This document shows, in pieces, positions 52,895 to 62,157 of a stretch of DNA of 64,000 bases. The stretch lies in contig NW_024609948.1 in assembly GCF_016920785.2 (NCBI RefSeq), positions 62,001 to 126,000 on the forward strand, in the 5' to 3' direction. The position numbers and the translations under genes are program-made. The stretch's first letter is position 1, and each line of letters opens with the position of its first letter. This DNA comes from Ixodes scapularis (taxonomy: Eukaryota; Arthropoda; Arachnida; Ixodida; Ixodidae). A model generated the notes under the pieces. That model was not told where the DNA came from, did not search any database, and was given only the letters and a program-made list of their open reading frames with translations.

Positions 52895-53839
52895 TTAATG
52901 AATTCGATACATTCCACTCACTGCAGATTTACAAAGGCAACACACAAATTGCTCTCTCGAATTGTAAATCATTGGAAATAGACAATTTAAACATAAGGCG
53001 GCGTGGGCACAGGGCAAAGTAACTATACACACCGGACAGTTCATGCAGACGACGCAAATCGTCGTGGACGGATCGGACCGCTTCATGGAGATGCTCGTCT
53101 TGTCGATGCGCGTGGGATACGGACGTCCTACGCTCAGCGCCGAAAAAGAATCGCTGTTTTCGAGAAAGGACTTTAGCTTGTTCGGACAGGAAAGATCAAA
53201 CTTGGAAGTGGCCAATGCTGTTATAAAGTCTAGGCTGTATTTGTTTGAGACAAACTCAATGTCCTTGGTATATTCTAGCAACCAAAATAAATCGCTATTT
53301 CTATACACGTCGGACACCTCCTTGATGTAGGTTACGCTCGCGCACAATCGAAGATGGGGGCAGCGAGGGTTGTACTTGGCGTGTTCCTCGACTGGGTCGT
53401 CGTAGTCGGCTTCCCACGAAAGCAACCGAAGTCCGCAACAAAAGCATTCCACGGTCCGATCGGTCAGGTAATAAAATCCCGCAGATGCCATGTAATCCAC
53501 GTCAAAGACGTCTTCTTCTTTCGGCCGAGCGTCGAAGGAGGCGAACCTCGCAGTGTAAGTCTGAAACTCGGGCCTAAAGGCAAGCGCTCGTTCGGTCACC
53601 ACCGCCGAGACGTCTGGACTCAGCGTGCGTAGCGGTGCGTCACAGTCGGATTCGTGCAGTCCTTGGGGAAGTGTTTCGTCCGAGGCCACGATAGTAGAGA
53701 GTTGAGTCTTTTGCTGGCACATCGAGCGGCTGAGAATCCGCTTCTCTGGATCGTAGGCGAGTCCTGCCATGGCAAAGTCCTTGGGTGGGGGGGTACTGTT
53801 GCGCAAAGGCCACGTCGCAAAAGTTTTAAAGTCGGACAT
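52895..53839 (-). CDS. iap: Virus-like gene v8: BIR-RING inhibitor of apoptosis protein
   Basis: The 314 residues run from the ATG at 53,839. The first BIR is a remnant: it opens normally (FKTFATWPLRN, DFAMAGLAYD) but lacks the zinc ligands. The second, at about residues 90-165, is complete, with CFCC, His and Cys ligands in CFCCGLRLLSW...HAKYNPRCPH. The C-terminal RING (CVVCMNCPVC, LPCAHAALCLNCL, CCLCKSAV) is an E3 ligase module. Viral IAPs of baculoviruses, entomopoxviruses and others block host cell death by binding or ubiquitinating caspases and IAP antagonists. It lies 59 bases after v9, the same type of gene, on the same strand, so the two are probably ancient duplicates. It is intact. 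Confidence 0.85.
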   Translation of the reverse strand: MSDFKTFATWPLRNSTPPPKDFAMAGLAYDPEKRILSRSMCQQKTQLSTIVASDETLPQGLHESDCDAPLRTLSPDVSAVVTERALAFRPEFQTYTARFASFDARPKEEDVFDVDYMASAGFYYLTDRTVECFCCGLRLLSWEADYDDPVEEHAKYNPRCPHLRLCASVTYIKEVSDVYRNSDLFWLLEYTKDIEFVSNKYSLDFITALATSKFDLSCPNKLKSFLENSDSFSALSVGRPYPTRIDKTSISMKRSDPSTTICVVCMNCPVCIVTLPCAHAALCLNCLFPMIYNSREQFVCCLCKSAVSGMYRIH

Positions 53840-53898
53840 CACCTTGGCCACAGTCGGGTCGTGGTCGAACGAACAGTCTCCAGTAGAAAGACATGTTC

Positions 53899-54972
53899 TT
53901 AAGCAAAGTAGACTCTAGAAATAAAGTCGATTTTGAGTCTACAGGCCTTGCAATGTTTGAATAATATGGTGCAGTCGAAACACGACACGCAGTGTCCGCA
54001 CGGCAAGTAGGCAATGTTAGCCGGAGCCTTCATGCATACGATGCAACTCTTAGTTGATTCGTCTCGTGACTTTATAGCGGAATAGTGCGTATCAGTGATC
54101 GCGCTATCTATCACAAAGTTACCCCACCTACCGATAGCCTTGTGATCGAACGAAGGAAGGGCGTTCACTGGCTCAAACAGAGTGTGACTGCCCAACGGAG
54201 TCGCCTTGCTGCTCCGAATGGCACTCACCATCGCCGATACGTTCAAGGGATGCGTCAGGTTGGCCGTGTACAGAGTACTCATAGTCCTGTTGCGGAACTT
54301 TGGGTCCTCGACGAGATCGTCGATCTCGGGAAAGTGAGACGCCCAGTACATCTCGCTCCTGTAAAACTTTTCGACTGCATCGTGCACGTAGTAATAGGTC
54401 TTGTTCACTCGTAGAAACACGCAATTGGGGGACCTGCGGGCGTGTAGCAGCCACGGATCGTCTTCTTCGCAGTCGAGGATCGAAAATACTTGCACCCCGC
54501 AGTAGAAACAAACGATTATGCGGGTCACTATCTGTTCGCGGGAGAGGTAGCCCTGCTCGTCGTCGTGCGAGCAGAAAAAGCCGGCCTTGGCGAACGCAGG
54601 GCCTCGAACATCGTGAAAGGTCTTGGCTCGAATCTTCTCGTCGACGTATCTCTTGTAGACCGGGTGAGAGTAGCTCGGCAAGACGGACACGACCTTTGCT
54701 ACGTTCACCCGCGGGTCCCTGTACTGCTCGAGAAACTTGCACGGCATTCGGCGGTGAAGGTCCATCGGGTGAAACGTGAGCGTCTCCCAGTCCTGTTCGG
54801 CGACTTGAAATTTGCAGTGCCGACAGTAGATGTGTTTCCGGTCAGCGCAATATTCTAGGCCGGCATAGGCAAAGTCTCGAGGCGTGGCTCTGGTGCGAAG
54901 TCGCCATTCGGCGAACGTCTTGAAGCGACGCACGACTTCCTTGCTTATGGGATCCGTAACGAGGTGCGCCAT
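53899..54972 (-). CDS. iap: Virus-like gene v9: two-BIR plus RING inhibitor of apoptosis protein
   Basis: The 357-residue protein has BIR1 at about residues 14-82, with ligands C50 and C53 and a His/Cys pair (HRRMPC), and BIR2 at about 110-190 with the canonical arrangement CFYCGVQVFS, then LLHARRSPNC. A linker leads to a C-terminal RING (CIVCMKAPANIAYLPCGHCV, CFDC, CKAC). This is the standard layout of viral and insect IAPs, expected to bind caspases or pro-death factors in the cytoplasm and ubiquitinate them. The start at 54,972 is the first ATG; a TATATAT element lies about 40 bases upstream on the minus strand. The divergent gene v10 begins 125 bases away. Confidence 0.9.
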   Translation of the reverse strand: MAHLVTDPISKEVVRRFKTFAEWRLRTRATPRDFAYAGLEYCADRKHIYCRHCKFQVAEQDWETLTFHPMDLHRRMPCKFLEQYRDPRVNVAKVVSVLPSYSHPVYKRYVDEKIRAKTFHDVRGPAFAKAGFFCSHDDEQGYLSREQIVTRIIVCFYCGVQVFSILDCEEDDPWLLHARRSPNCVFLRVNKTYYYVHDAVEKFYRSEMYWASHFPEIDDLVEDPKFRNRTMSTLYTANLTHPLNVSAMVSAIRSSKATPLGSHTLFEPVNALPSFDHKAIGRWGNFVIDSAITDTHYSAIKSRDESTKSCIVCMKAPANIAYLPCGHCVSCFDCTILFKHCKACRLKIDFISRVYFA

Positions 54973-55097
54973 AGCGACGATAATGAGAGGAGCCCTCTAC
55001 TCGGTGCGCAATATATATTCTCTCCATATCTAGGTTGACCTCGACTGGGAGCGGAGTCGACCTCCCATAGGCGGTAGCAATTTTGTTTATTATAAAA
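54973..55097. promoter_or_regulatory. Divergent promoter region v9/v10
   Basis: It contains caatatatattc about 40 bases from the v9 start (TATA-like in either orientation), a GTCGAC-rich middle and, at its right edge, the TATAAAA that runs into the v10 ATG. This suggests two classes of promoter side by side. Confidence 0.45.
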
Positions 55098-57155
55098 ATG
55101 TCTGTCGCAGAAAATTTTTTAGACCTGTTGAAAAAGGGACGATGTCAACACTCGGTGAATCACGAAGACGCCACCGATATTTTATTACCCGTATTCCGGC
55201 AGCGGGGAAATCAAAACGTGTCTTACAGGAGAGATGGCAATAAATACGTGCCCACGCTCCTGAACGACACGTCGACCTTACTCGGCTACTCGTCCAAGAA
55301 ACTCATGCAGCACATTACCAAGGCGCGCACGACGCTCCTGACCAACGGAGATGTGGAACCGGTTGCAGATATGCTCTTTCGCGTTTTCGAGCTCGGTAGT
55401 AACATACTGATGACGGTCGACATGGATCAGATGGCCATCCAAACGCTCCTGAATGACAATACAGTATTTCACTGCGTAATGGGAATCGAATACGTACGAA
55501 ACAGTCTCAACATACTTAGGAAAACCTCTTCCTCGTCGACCACTCAGCGCGTCATCAGGGATCTGAAGCCGTACGTGGACGCGTACGCTACTGCCATTCT
55601 GCGCCTGCTACTCCTCTACATCGAAGAGATCTTTTCCCATGCGCGCGAGGCGACTCGCGGTATGGCGGTGGGCGCAAGGACGGCAGCCAAGATTACGGCG
55701 GTCATGCTAGTATCCCTGTGCAACTACGCGGCGGTGCGCGTAAAGTGCAACCCCATCTTTCAGTTTGAGAGCGCCATGGGCCACAACTGGCTCGACGTGG
55801 CCAACGGTCTCAGCCTCGTGCACAGGATCACGCAGCCACACACCGTCAACGAAAACATTGTCGGGGCCATTCGCGTAAAGTTTTCGCAAAACAACAAGCC
55901 ACAGGACGTCATCAACCTCCTGGTCGAAGAGAGCAACAGGTTGTACACGAGTAACGTCGAGAACGGAGTGTACCGCTGCGACACCGACTACATGACGCTC
56001 CGGACCGTCATGCCGGCCGAGCGGGTCACGGACGACGTCAACATCATCGATCCGGCCATCTCTACGACGCTGCGTGACCACAACGAGCTCATCATGAAGA
56101 GTTCCGACACGATCCCCGTGCCGCGGACCAACCACTACGTGCTAGCCCTGCAGAAGGAGAAGGCGCCGGCCACCGAGGTGTCGGTCCTTAACATCGCCTC
56201 CATCATAGAACAGTGCATGAGCAACGGGCGCGTGGACTCTCGCTTCGTCGAAGTGCACAAACAGTCGGACCAGGGCACGCAGGAGCTCAACAGATTTTAC
56301 AGCCAGGCCTGTTGCGTCTCGCCCCGTAACCTCGGTCTGTTTCTACAGTGCCTAAACTTTGAGATGATGGACTCGGACATGTTTGGGGCCACCTTACAGT
56401 GCCTCAAGATGACCAAGGGCATACCCACTCCGCGCCAGGAAGAAATTGCCACCTACTCAAACACGGCGCTATTTCGGATGGCCACCAACCTGTTTTATCA
56501 CACGCGTTTCTGCAGGAGCTACCGCGGCGAAAACACCTACCTGTACGACTCGCGCTTCTTTAACGACTTTCTACTCTGGGTCCAGTCGCCCAACTATCTG
56601 GAACACCACATCTCGCCTAGCGTGTCGTCGTCCATCATCTCGTGGTGCACGTCCATGTCTACTGCCATGCACACTACGCGCGACGCCAACGGAGCGAAGT
56701 GCGCCATGGCGGCCATATCCACTTGCGAGGTGGACCAACGCGTACTAGCCGACTTTTTGAACATGTTCATCAAGCTCTTTATCGAGGACGAGACCGAGAT
56801 TAGCGTCATCAACAAGAAATTTCTCGAGAAGGAACTACTCAAGGCTTTTGCCTCCGTGTCTAATTGCTACAACCTGTTTAGGGGGCAGTTTGTTTCGGCG
56901 ACGGCCTTGCGCCTCTTCCTAGCCCGTTGTAGGTGGTCCGTGGCCGACGACGTGGAAGTCATCGTTCCGGTCGAAACAAAGCATCTCAACAGACTGATAT
57001 GCGACAGCGACGACCTGTTGTCCAACTCGATGCGAGACAAGCTCCGTAAAACCATGGAAGACGTCTCCACGATGATGGCGCCGCTACTCTCCAATCCATC
57101 CACGTCCACGCCTCGCAGCAAGGACGACGACAGCAACGTGCCCATATGCATTTGA
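55098..57155 (+). CDS. Virus-like gene v10: large unknown protein (685 residues)
   Basis: The start is the ATG at 55,098 within TATAAAAATG; the frame has no earlier ATG. The protein looks globular and largely helical, without membrane segments, cysteine motifs or signal peptide. Segments such as CQHSVNHEDATDILLPVFRQ and FYSQACCVSPRNLGLFLQCL give no family match I can name. Size, late-type start motif and even composition would fit a structural (capsid or tegument-like) protein, but that is only inference. The C-terminus is Ser/Asp-rich. An AATAAA follows the stop at once. No frameshift or stop in over 2 kb argues for recent function. Confidence 0.6.
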   Translation: MSVAENFLDLLKKGRCQHSVNHEDATDILLPVFRQRGNQNVSYRRDGNKYVPTLLNDTSTLLGYSSKKLMQHITKARTTLLTNGDVEPVADMLFRVFELGSNILMTVDMDQMAIQTLLNDNTVFHCVMGIEYVRNSLNILRKTSSSSTTQRVIRDLKPYVDAYATAILRLLLLYIEEIFSHAREATRGMAVGARTAAKITAVMLVSLCNYAAVRVKCNPIFQFESAMGHNWLDVANGLSLVHRITQPHTVNENIVGAIRVKFSQNNKPQDVINLLVEESNRLYTSNVENGVYRCDTDYMTLRTVMPAERVTDDVNIIDPAISTTLRDHNELIMKSSDTIPVPRTNHYVLALQKEKAPATEVSVLNIASIIEQCMSNGRVDSRFVEVHKQSDQGTQELNRFYSQACCVSPRNLGLFLQCLNFEMMDSDMFGATLQCLKMTKGIPTPRQEEIATYSNTALFRMATNLFYHTRFCRSYRGENTYLYDSRFFNDFLLWVQSPNYLEHHISPSVSSSIISWCTSMSTAMHTTRDANGAKCAMAAISTCEVDQRVLADFLNMFIKLFIEDETEISVINKKFLEKELLKAFASVSNCYNLFRGQFVSATALRLFLARCRWSVADDVEVIVPVETKHLNRLICDSDDLLSNSMRDKLRKTMEDVSTMMAPLLSNPSTSTPRSKDDDSNVPICI

Positions 57156-57231
57156 AATAAAAAACCGCCAACGCCCCCATATACATTAACAAAAAGGTTC
57201 GGTGACTGATTTGAACGATCGAGGGAGTAAA

Positions 57232-57993
57232 ATGTTGAAACAGGTCACGTTCGTCGATATCTTTTCGCAACAAAAAATGAGGACCCTGCGAGACTATCTC
57301 CATTGCGAACTGGACCTTTCGGTATCGATACCCTATAAAATCTGGATCGCTATCGCAAATTTCTTTATTCAAAACAACGTCCCATCGGTCGTAGAGGGAG
57401 CAGAGTGTTGTCAGAAAGACAGCTCGTCGTACCACTATCTACTCGTCTTTTCATACAGGGACAAGGACGCCAACCGAGTGGTGGTGGACTGCATAAACTT
57501 CATCAACGTGCTGCGCGATCTCAAGGTGCACGACGTGATATGCACCAAGCACTACGTCTACCTCTACGTCCGTCACTCGTCGGCGCATCACAACGTGCAT
57601 GCAATTCTACCCTTTCTCCACCACGTTCTGCAAAGCTATGTAAACGACAAGACGACCACTTTGCCACTCGATTACACTTTCGATCCCCTGGAAGAACAAG
57701 AATCCTTCTTCGACGTGATTCCAGTCACGTACCACGGCACCTACGAGGTGACCACCTCTCTAGCGGCGCTCGTGGCCAAAATCAAACCCAAGGAAGACGG
57801 ACAGTATGTGTCAGATCGCCTTTATTGCGAGAAGCATTGGATGTGTCTACACAATCTGGTCGTCTCGAGGCTCGTCGACTGTTTCTACTACATCACTATA
57901 CAGAAATTGCAGATATTAAAAGATGTTACAAAGTCAAACATTACGTCCACCAACGACTATGGCATTTACAAAGTGTCGTATTACAAGAAGTGA
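57232..57993 (+). CDS. Virus-like gene v11: unknown protein (253 residues)
   Basis: The ATG at 57,232 is taken as start; the upstream part of the frame has no ATG. Composition is Tyr/His/Val-rich with alternating beta-like stretches (VHDVICTKHYVYLYVRHSSA; DVIPVTYHGTYEVTTSLAAL). There are scattered cysteines but no zinc pattern, and no membrane segment. Unlike v10 it has no TATAAAAATG; gggagtaaaatg precedes the start. An AATAAA lies at about 58,026. Convergent with v12. Function unknown. Confidence 0.6.
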   Translation: MLKQVTFVDIFSQQKMRTLRDYLHCELDLSVSIPYKIWIAIANFFIQNNVPSVVEGAECCQKDSSSYHYLLVFSYRDKDANRVVVDCINFINVLRDLKVHDVICTKHYVYLYVRHSSAHHNVHAILPFLHHVLQSYVNDKTTTLPLDYTFDPLEEQESFFDVIPVTYHGTYEVTTSLAALVAKIKPKEDGQYVSDRLYCEKHWMCLHNLVVSRLVDCFYYITIQKLQILKDVTKSNITSTNDYGIYKVSYYKK

Positions 57994-58122
57994 CTCGCTT
58001 TCGCTTGTGTTTGTCTGCTTTGCCTAAAATAAACGCTTACGCTAGCTTGCACGCTGCTATACATATGTGTCTCTATGTGTGTGCGTCTGTGTGTGTGTGT
58101 GTCCAAACAAACGTTCTTTTAT
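57994..58122. other. Convergent intergenic region with (TG)n tract
   Basis: It holds AATAAA for v11 at about 58,026, TTTATT (AATAAA on the minus strand) for v12 at about 58,116, and a TG microsatellite at about 58,076-58,102. Confidence 0.6.
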
Positions 58123-60336
58123 TCACAACATGTCGTTGTAAATGGCGCCGAAACTAGGAAATCGGAGGTTGCTCAGTCGCCGCTTGTTCTTCTTATAGGC
58201 CCGTCTGATGAGGCTAGTGGTGAACGTGCGAGACCAGTCGCTGCTCTGTCTAAAGATGCAGAAGACGCGTCGTAGATCCATCGTCTTGATGCAGGGACAC
58301 AGACAGCGGGTCTCGTACCACTTGTGGACGGCAGCAAGGGCTTCCACGTCCGACCAATTGTCGTAGTCGTCATCAAACTCCATAGCACCCATCATGTAGA
58401 GCGCCGAAAGCGCCTTGATGGCGCTGGAAACCGCAAGGTGTTCGCCGCTAGATTCGATAACGTAAGCTCGTATGTCCACCGCAGATTCCAACGCGTCGCT
58501 GGCCTTTAGGGCCCTTATGACGCTCGCAACGTCGGCGAGACTCACGCGGCACGCCTTGTTCTGCCCCATGGTCGTGATCGGTCGCGTGACGAAAGCGTTT
58601 GTTGTCGCGTCCCTCTCTACCACGCGGTCTTCGTACACAAACTCTACGGGCTTTACGTACCACGCTAGCCGGTCCTGCTGCGTGGTGTAGAGCGCGGTGT
58701 ACTGAAGCAGCTTCAGGTATTTCGTGACAATCTCCTCTACTTTCTGCCGACGCTCGTTCGCCTTGGGCCAGTCCTTGGACATTGCGGCCGCTCGCCTCCG
58801 CGTAGTGGACCCTTCCATAGGTGCCGCGGCATCGACCGCCGCCAGTAAAATGTCAAAGAAGCTAGTCTCCTTCGTTGCGGCGTTCATCATTGCGCGAAAC
58901 AGGTCCACCTTCTTGCCGTCCACCTTTTTAGATGAGCTTATCATAAACGGGAGCATCTCGTAGCCGCCGTACAGCAAGATTGGCACCACAAACGACAGCG
59001 GGTGAAGATCGGAACTACTGACGCGTACAGCGCGAGTAAAGAGATCGTCCTTGATGTGGTAGTAACCCGCCTGACGACTGGGAAGAGACCTTTCCAGCAG
59101 AGACACGGCGTGTTGCACGCCGCCAAACTCGAACCTGTGTTCGTCCTGTCGCTTCTTACTCTCGCTGTACTGGCGGGCCGAATACACGTAGACGTCTCGC
59201 GAGGGTATCTTTTCCACGACCGTAGCTACCCCGAGGAGAATGTCCGAATCGTCGGTGACAACGACGGACACGTCCCAGCGCTCGTCGTTTGGCGGCGGAC
59301 ACATTAAAGAGTCCACGACCTTGACGTCGCCTTCCCCCACGTAGAACGGCGGCAGGATCGTAAAGGACGAGACTTGGTACGCTGCAGCCGACTCGTTCGA
59401 GTAGCCGTCAATCACCTCTTTGGCGTAGAGTGAGTTCTCGAGAAGCGTGGCATATTCCCTGACGTGCTGCATCACGTCCGAGGCCGCGGTCAATCGGCTG
59501 ATTGTGGCCATGGCGTCTTTGCCGTAGCGTGCCAAGTTTTTGAGCCTTCCGTTCAGGACAGACTGCAGTCTCGAATTTTTGATGGTCCGAACTCGCTTGG
59601 TGTCCTCGCCAGACGAGTTTTTGATGACGTTGGTCAGCTCTCTACTGCGACGCTTGTACTGCTCGGGCCACTTTACCGTCGGCGACATTCCGTCAAACAC
59701 CACCACCACGTCAACTTCCACACGCCTGTTTAGGGACAGCCCCTTGACGACCCTCTTGACCGTCCTAGATATGCAATGAAACACCGTCGTGAAGAAGGCG
59801 TCGTATCGGATGCAGCGTTCGCCCGGTCTCGCCTCGTACTCCTTGTCCCAGTCCAAATCTCGAAGAACAAACGCGTCGTCTTCGATATAGTCTTCGACGT
59901 AATCGCCAACCAGATCTCCGTTGGTCTCGCGAACGTAGTGTTTGATAATCTCGAGGTTCAAGGCTTCCCACACTCGCTCTCGTTCCTCTCGGTCGGCGAT
60001 CGCTCGTGCGGCATCGATCTTGTCCGCAAACGTCTTGAGATGGTGGTCCGTCAGCGAGTGCTTGCAGTGGTGTAGAAAAATGTTACCGTCGACGACGACT
60101 TGAATGCGCGCCGACTCTCCGATCACGAACGAGGACGTCACGCTCTCATAGTCGAAGTGACGCGCAGACGGCGTAGGCGAAAAATACGTCCGCAAAACGA
60201 GGTTCGTGGCCGTCTCGACGTTACTGCCGGGGTCGTCCAAGAGCTGTAACTGAGACTCGAGTAACGGTGCCAGTTCCTCCTCGACGGCGCGGTTGCAAAC
60301 TGCGTTGAGTGTATTCCAAAGATTTCGGATACCCAT
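58123..60336 (-). CDS. Virus-like gene v12: XRN/FEN-type 5' nuclease
   Basis: The 737-residue protein opens MGIRNLWNTL, like the start of FEN/XPG and XRN nucleases. D83 lies in VVVDGNIFLHH, and VVVFDGMSPTVKWPEQYKRR (about 211-230) matches the FDGxxP-KxxEQxxRR core. FYVGEGDVKVVDSL (about 331-344) has the GEGExK pattern of XRN exoribonucleases. TDDSDILLGVAT (361-372) supplies the further acidic metal ligands. Metal-dependent 5'-to-3' cleavage of RNA or flap DNA is expected. GEGDVK followed by DxDxxxLGVAT favours XRN over FEN. Poxviruses carry a FEN-like member of the superfamily; some giant viruses carry XRN-like ones. The C-terminal 350 residues are unfamiliar. It is intact. Confidence 0.7.
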   Translation of the reverse strand: MGIRNLWNTLNAVCNRAVEEELAPLLESQLQLLDDPGSNVETATNLVLRTYFSPTPSARHFDYESVTSSFVIGESARIQVVVDGNIFLHHCKHSLTDHHLKTFADKIDAARAIADREERERVWEALNLEIIKHYVRETNGDLVGDYVEDYIEDDAFVLRDLDWDKEYEARPGERCIRYDAFFTTVFHCISRTVKRVVKGLSLNRRVEVDVVVVFDGMSPTVKWPEQYKRRSRELTNVIKNSSGEDTKRVRTIKNSRLQSVLNGRLKNLARYGKDAMATISRLTAASDVMQHVREYATLLENSLYAKEVIDGYSNESAAAYQVSSFTILPPFYVGEGDVKVVDSLMCPPPNDERWDVSVVVTDDSDILLGVATVVEKIPSRDVYVYSARQYSESKKRQDEHRFEFGGVQHAVSLLERSLPSRQAGYYHIKDDLFTRAVRVSSSDLHPLSFVVPILLYGGYEMLPFMISSSKKVDGKKVDLFRAMMNAATKETSFFDILLAAVDAAAPMEGSTTRRRAAAMSKDWPKANERRQKVEEIVTKYLKLLQYTALYTTQQDRLAWYVKPVEFVYEDRVVERDATTNAFVTRPITTMGQNKACRVSLADVASVIRALKASDALESAVDIRAYVIESSGEHLAVSSAIKALSALYMMGAMEFDDDYDNWSDVEALAAVHKWYETRCLCPCIKTMDLRRVFCIFRQSSDWSRTFTTSLIRRAYKKNKRRLSNLRFPSFGAIYNDML

Positions 60337-60375
60337 GGTGTCAATACGTTTATTGTGTGTGTAGAAGGGCGACGC

Positions 60376-62151
60376 TTAAGTACTCTCATCACACAAGGTC
60401 ACGCCAAATAATGGAGGTTGTGTTTTTTTTAATTGGACGAGAAAGTAATACAGTATGCGTAATCCCTCTACCTGGGTGAAGGGCATCGGGTGACCTCCAC
60501 TCGAGTGGGTAAAGTAACGCCCGCTCCCCTTGTTTAGATAGAGGAAGGGCTCTTGTAAAATGAACTTGAGGGGACAGAAGCGCTTGTTTGTTTCGGGATC
60601 GAGATGAGTGGAGAGCACAATCGAGTTGTCAAAGCCGGGTAGCTCGAGGGTGCTGCCTGTGGGTACGTGCGTGTATGCCGTTTTGCTCGGCACAAAGCTG
60701 ACGATCGGCTCGTTGGTTATGTTGTTGATCAGAGACGGAATCGCGGCAAGACCCCTGTTTATTCTCTCTTCCCAGTCGCTGTGTTGGAAGAGGACGTTGT
60801 CCACGGTGCGCAGCACGTCTAGTAGCCGAATCTTTTTCGTTGCCGTCATGGCGTTGGCAATCACGCTCGGAATTCCTATCGTCTCGCACAGTCGGGGTAG
60901 TATGGTCTTGACGGTCGACTCGACGCTCTCGACAATTTTCTCCACCACGTCCTCTTGCAGGCCGGAAGCCTTGAGGCAACCCACGCCGCCACTCGCGATG
61001 CCGCCGCCGCGCTTCTTTCTCACGGTTCCGTCCAGGTAGACCATGACGGACGACGTCTTGACGTTGTTGATGTCGTTGACCACGTCGGAGATGGTGGGTT
61101 GCCGCACGCCCAGAAGGACCTCCCTCTTCTTTAGCGAACGGAGCTCAGCCGTGGCCACGCCGCGCGGAACGTAGAGGCACGAGTCGTAGGCAAACTTGTA
61201 CGCGTTGCGGATGGCGGCGGCCGTAAACAGGTAGTCTCCGTTGTAGGCAAAACTAAATAACTCCAGGTTGTACATGGCGCGCACGCCCAGGGCTACGGGC
61301 TCTTCGCCGACGCCACCCGTTCCGCCAAAGGGCAGATTCGTGACTGTGCTTGCCAGCATTGTTATTGCGTCTGCATTCAACCAGCCCGCCTGATAGGTCT
61401 GACTCGAAAAGATTGTCTTCTCGTCGCTCCAGTCGCCTTCCACGTAATCGTTGTACGCCGGAACGTTTTTGAGAAACACGTAGGACCAGAACATGGGGTA
61501 GCGTTCCACGAGCTTGGGGTGATTCCTAACCAAATACGTGACGTGATCGTACGGATCAATCACCGATTTGTACTGGTCGTATAGGACGCGCCCGACAAAA
61601 GCCAAGTCTGCGCTCTCGTTGGTGTAGGCCGCCCTGCGTGGAATGAGGATCTCGATGGGCAGTACGGATCTCTGGTCCGAGACGCAGACGCGGACGTTAT
61701 CGACGCTAAGGATCCAGGGAAAGGATCTGCCCAAAACCTCGTAAACGTGTTTTCTAAAGAGACGTTCGCTACCGGCTCGATGGTCGCTCGCGGAAGTCAC
61801 CGCGTTCCGGAGAGTGAGACTGTCGTAAATGTCGGATCGCTTGTTCTTGTCGGTGTTTTTCCAGAAATATGCCAGCATCATGTCGTAGACTATGGTCGCA
61901 TTAGATGCTACGTTTCTTTGGTCGGGTGTCGTCAGTGGGACGGTGTCTAGTCTGTGGTTCGTACTAGTACTACTACTAGTAGTAGCAGTAGTAGTACTAG
62001 TAGTTGCAGTAGTAGTAATAGTGGTCATGGGAGCCGTAGTTGTATGCACAGTCGTATTGAAAGGGGGAGTTGCGGCCGTGGTGGTGCTGTGGGGATTGTT
62101 GTAATTGTCGATTCGCGAAGAAGGCAGGAATGCACTCCTAAACATGTCCAT
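60376..62151 (-). CDS. Virus-like gene v13: large unknown protein with Thr-rich N-terminus
   Basis: The 591-residue protein starts at ATG 62,151 after aactaaa. Residues about 25-85 are almost only Thr, Ser and Ala, encoded by trinucleotide repeats (61,960-62,060), a low-complexity or possibly O-glycosylated/spacer region. The remaining 500 residues look globular (YPMFWSYVFLKNVPAYNDYV; VALGVRAMYNLELFSFAYNG; PTGSTLELPGFDNSIVLSTH). No membrane segment or known motif is seen. Size and even composition would fit a virion structural protein, but this is inference. It lies 39 bases upstream of v12 on the same strand, with AATAAA in between. Confidence 0.6.
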   Translation of the reverse strand: MDMFRSAFLPSSRIDNYNNPHSTTTAATPPFNTTVHTTTAPMTTITTTATTSTTTATTSSSTSTNHRLDTVPLTTPDQRNVASNATIVYDMMLAYFWKNTDKNKRSDIYDSLTLRNAVTSASDHRAGSERLFRKHVYEVLGRSFPWILSVDNVRVCVSDQRSVLPIEILIPRRAAYTNESADLAFVGRVLYDQYKSVIDPYDHVTYLVRNHPKLVERYPMFWSYVFLKNVPAYNDYVEGDWSDEKTIFSSQTYQAGWLNADAITMLASTVTNLPFGGTGGVGEEPVALGVRAMYNLELFSFAYNGDYLFTAAAIRNAYKFAYDSCLYVPRGVATAELRSLKKREVLLGVRQPTISDVVNDINNVKTSSVMVYLDGTVRKKRGGGIASGGVGCLKASGLQEDVVEKIVESVESTVKTILPRLCETIGIPSVIANAMTATKKIRLLDVLRTVDNVLFQHSDWEERINRGLAAIPSLINNITNEPIVSFVPSKTAYTHVPTGSTLELPGFDNSIVLSTHLDPETNKRFCPLKFILQEPFLYLNKGSGRYFTHSSGGHPMPFTQVEGLRILYYFLVQLKKTQPPLFGVTLCDEST

Positions 62152-62157
62152 TTTTAG

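Noticed and set aside
54173..54779. Long frames on both strands inside v9
   Set aside because: Both are Arg/Ser-rich shadows of the two-BIR/RING gene, whose zinc ligands fix the true frame.
58076..58102. TG tract as a transcription terminator
   Set aside because: It is a plain microsatellite; the AATAAA signals nearby explain 3' end formation for both convergent genes.
57405..58157. A 250-residue plus-strand frame overlapping v11
   Set aside because: Arg/His/Ser-rich composition and complete overlap with v11 mark it as an out-of-frame shadow.
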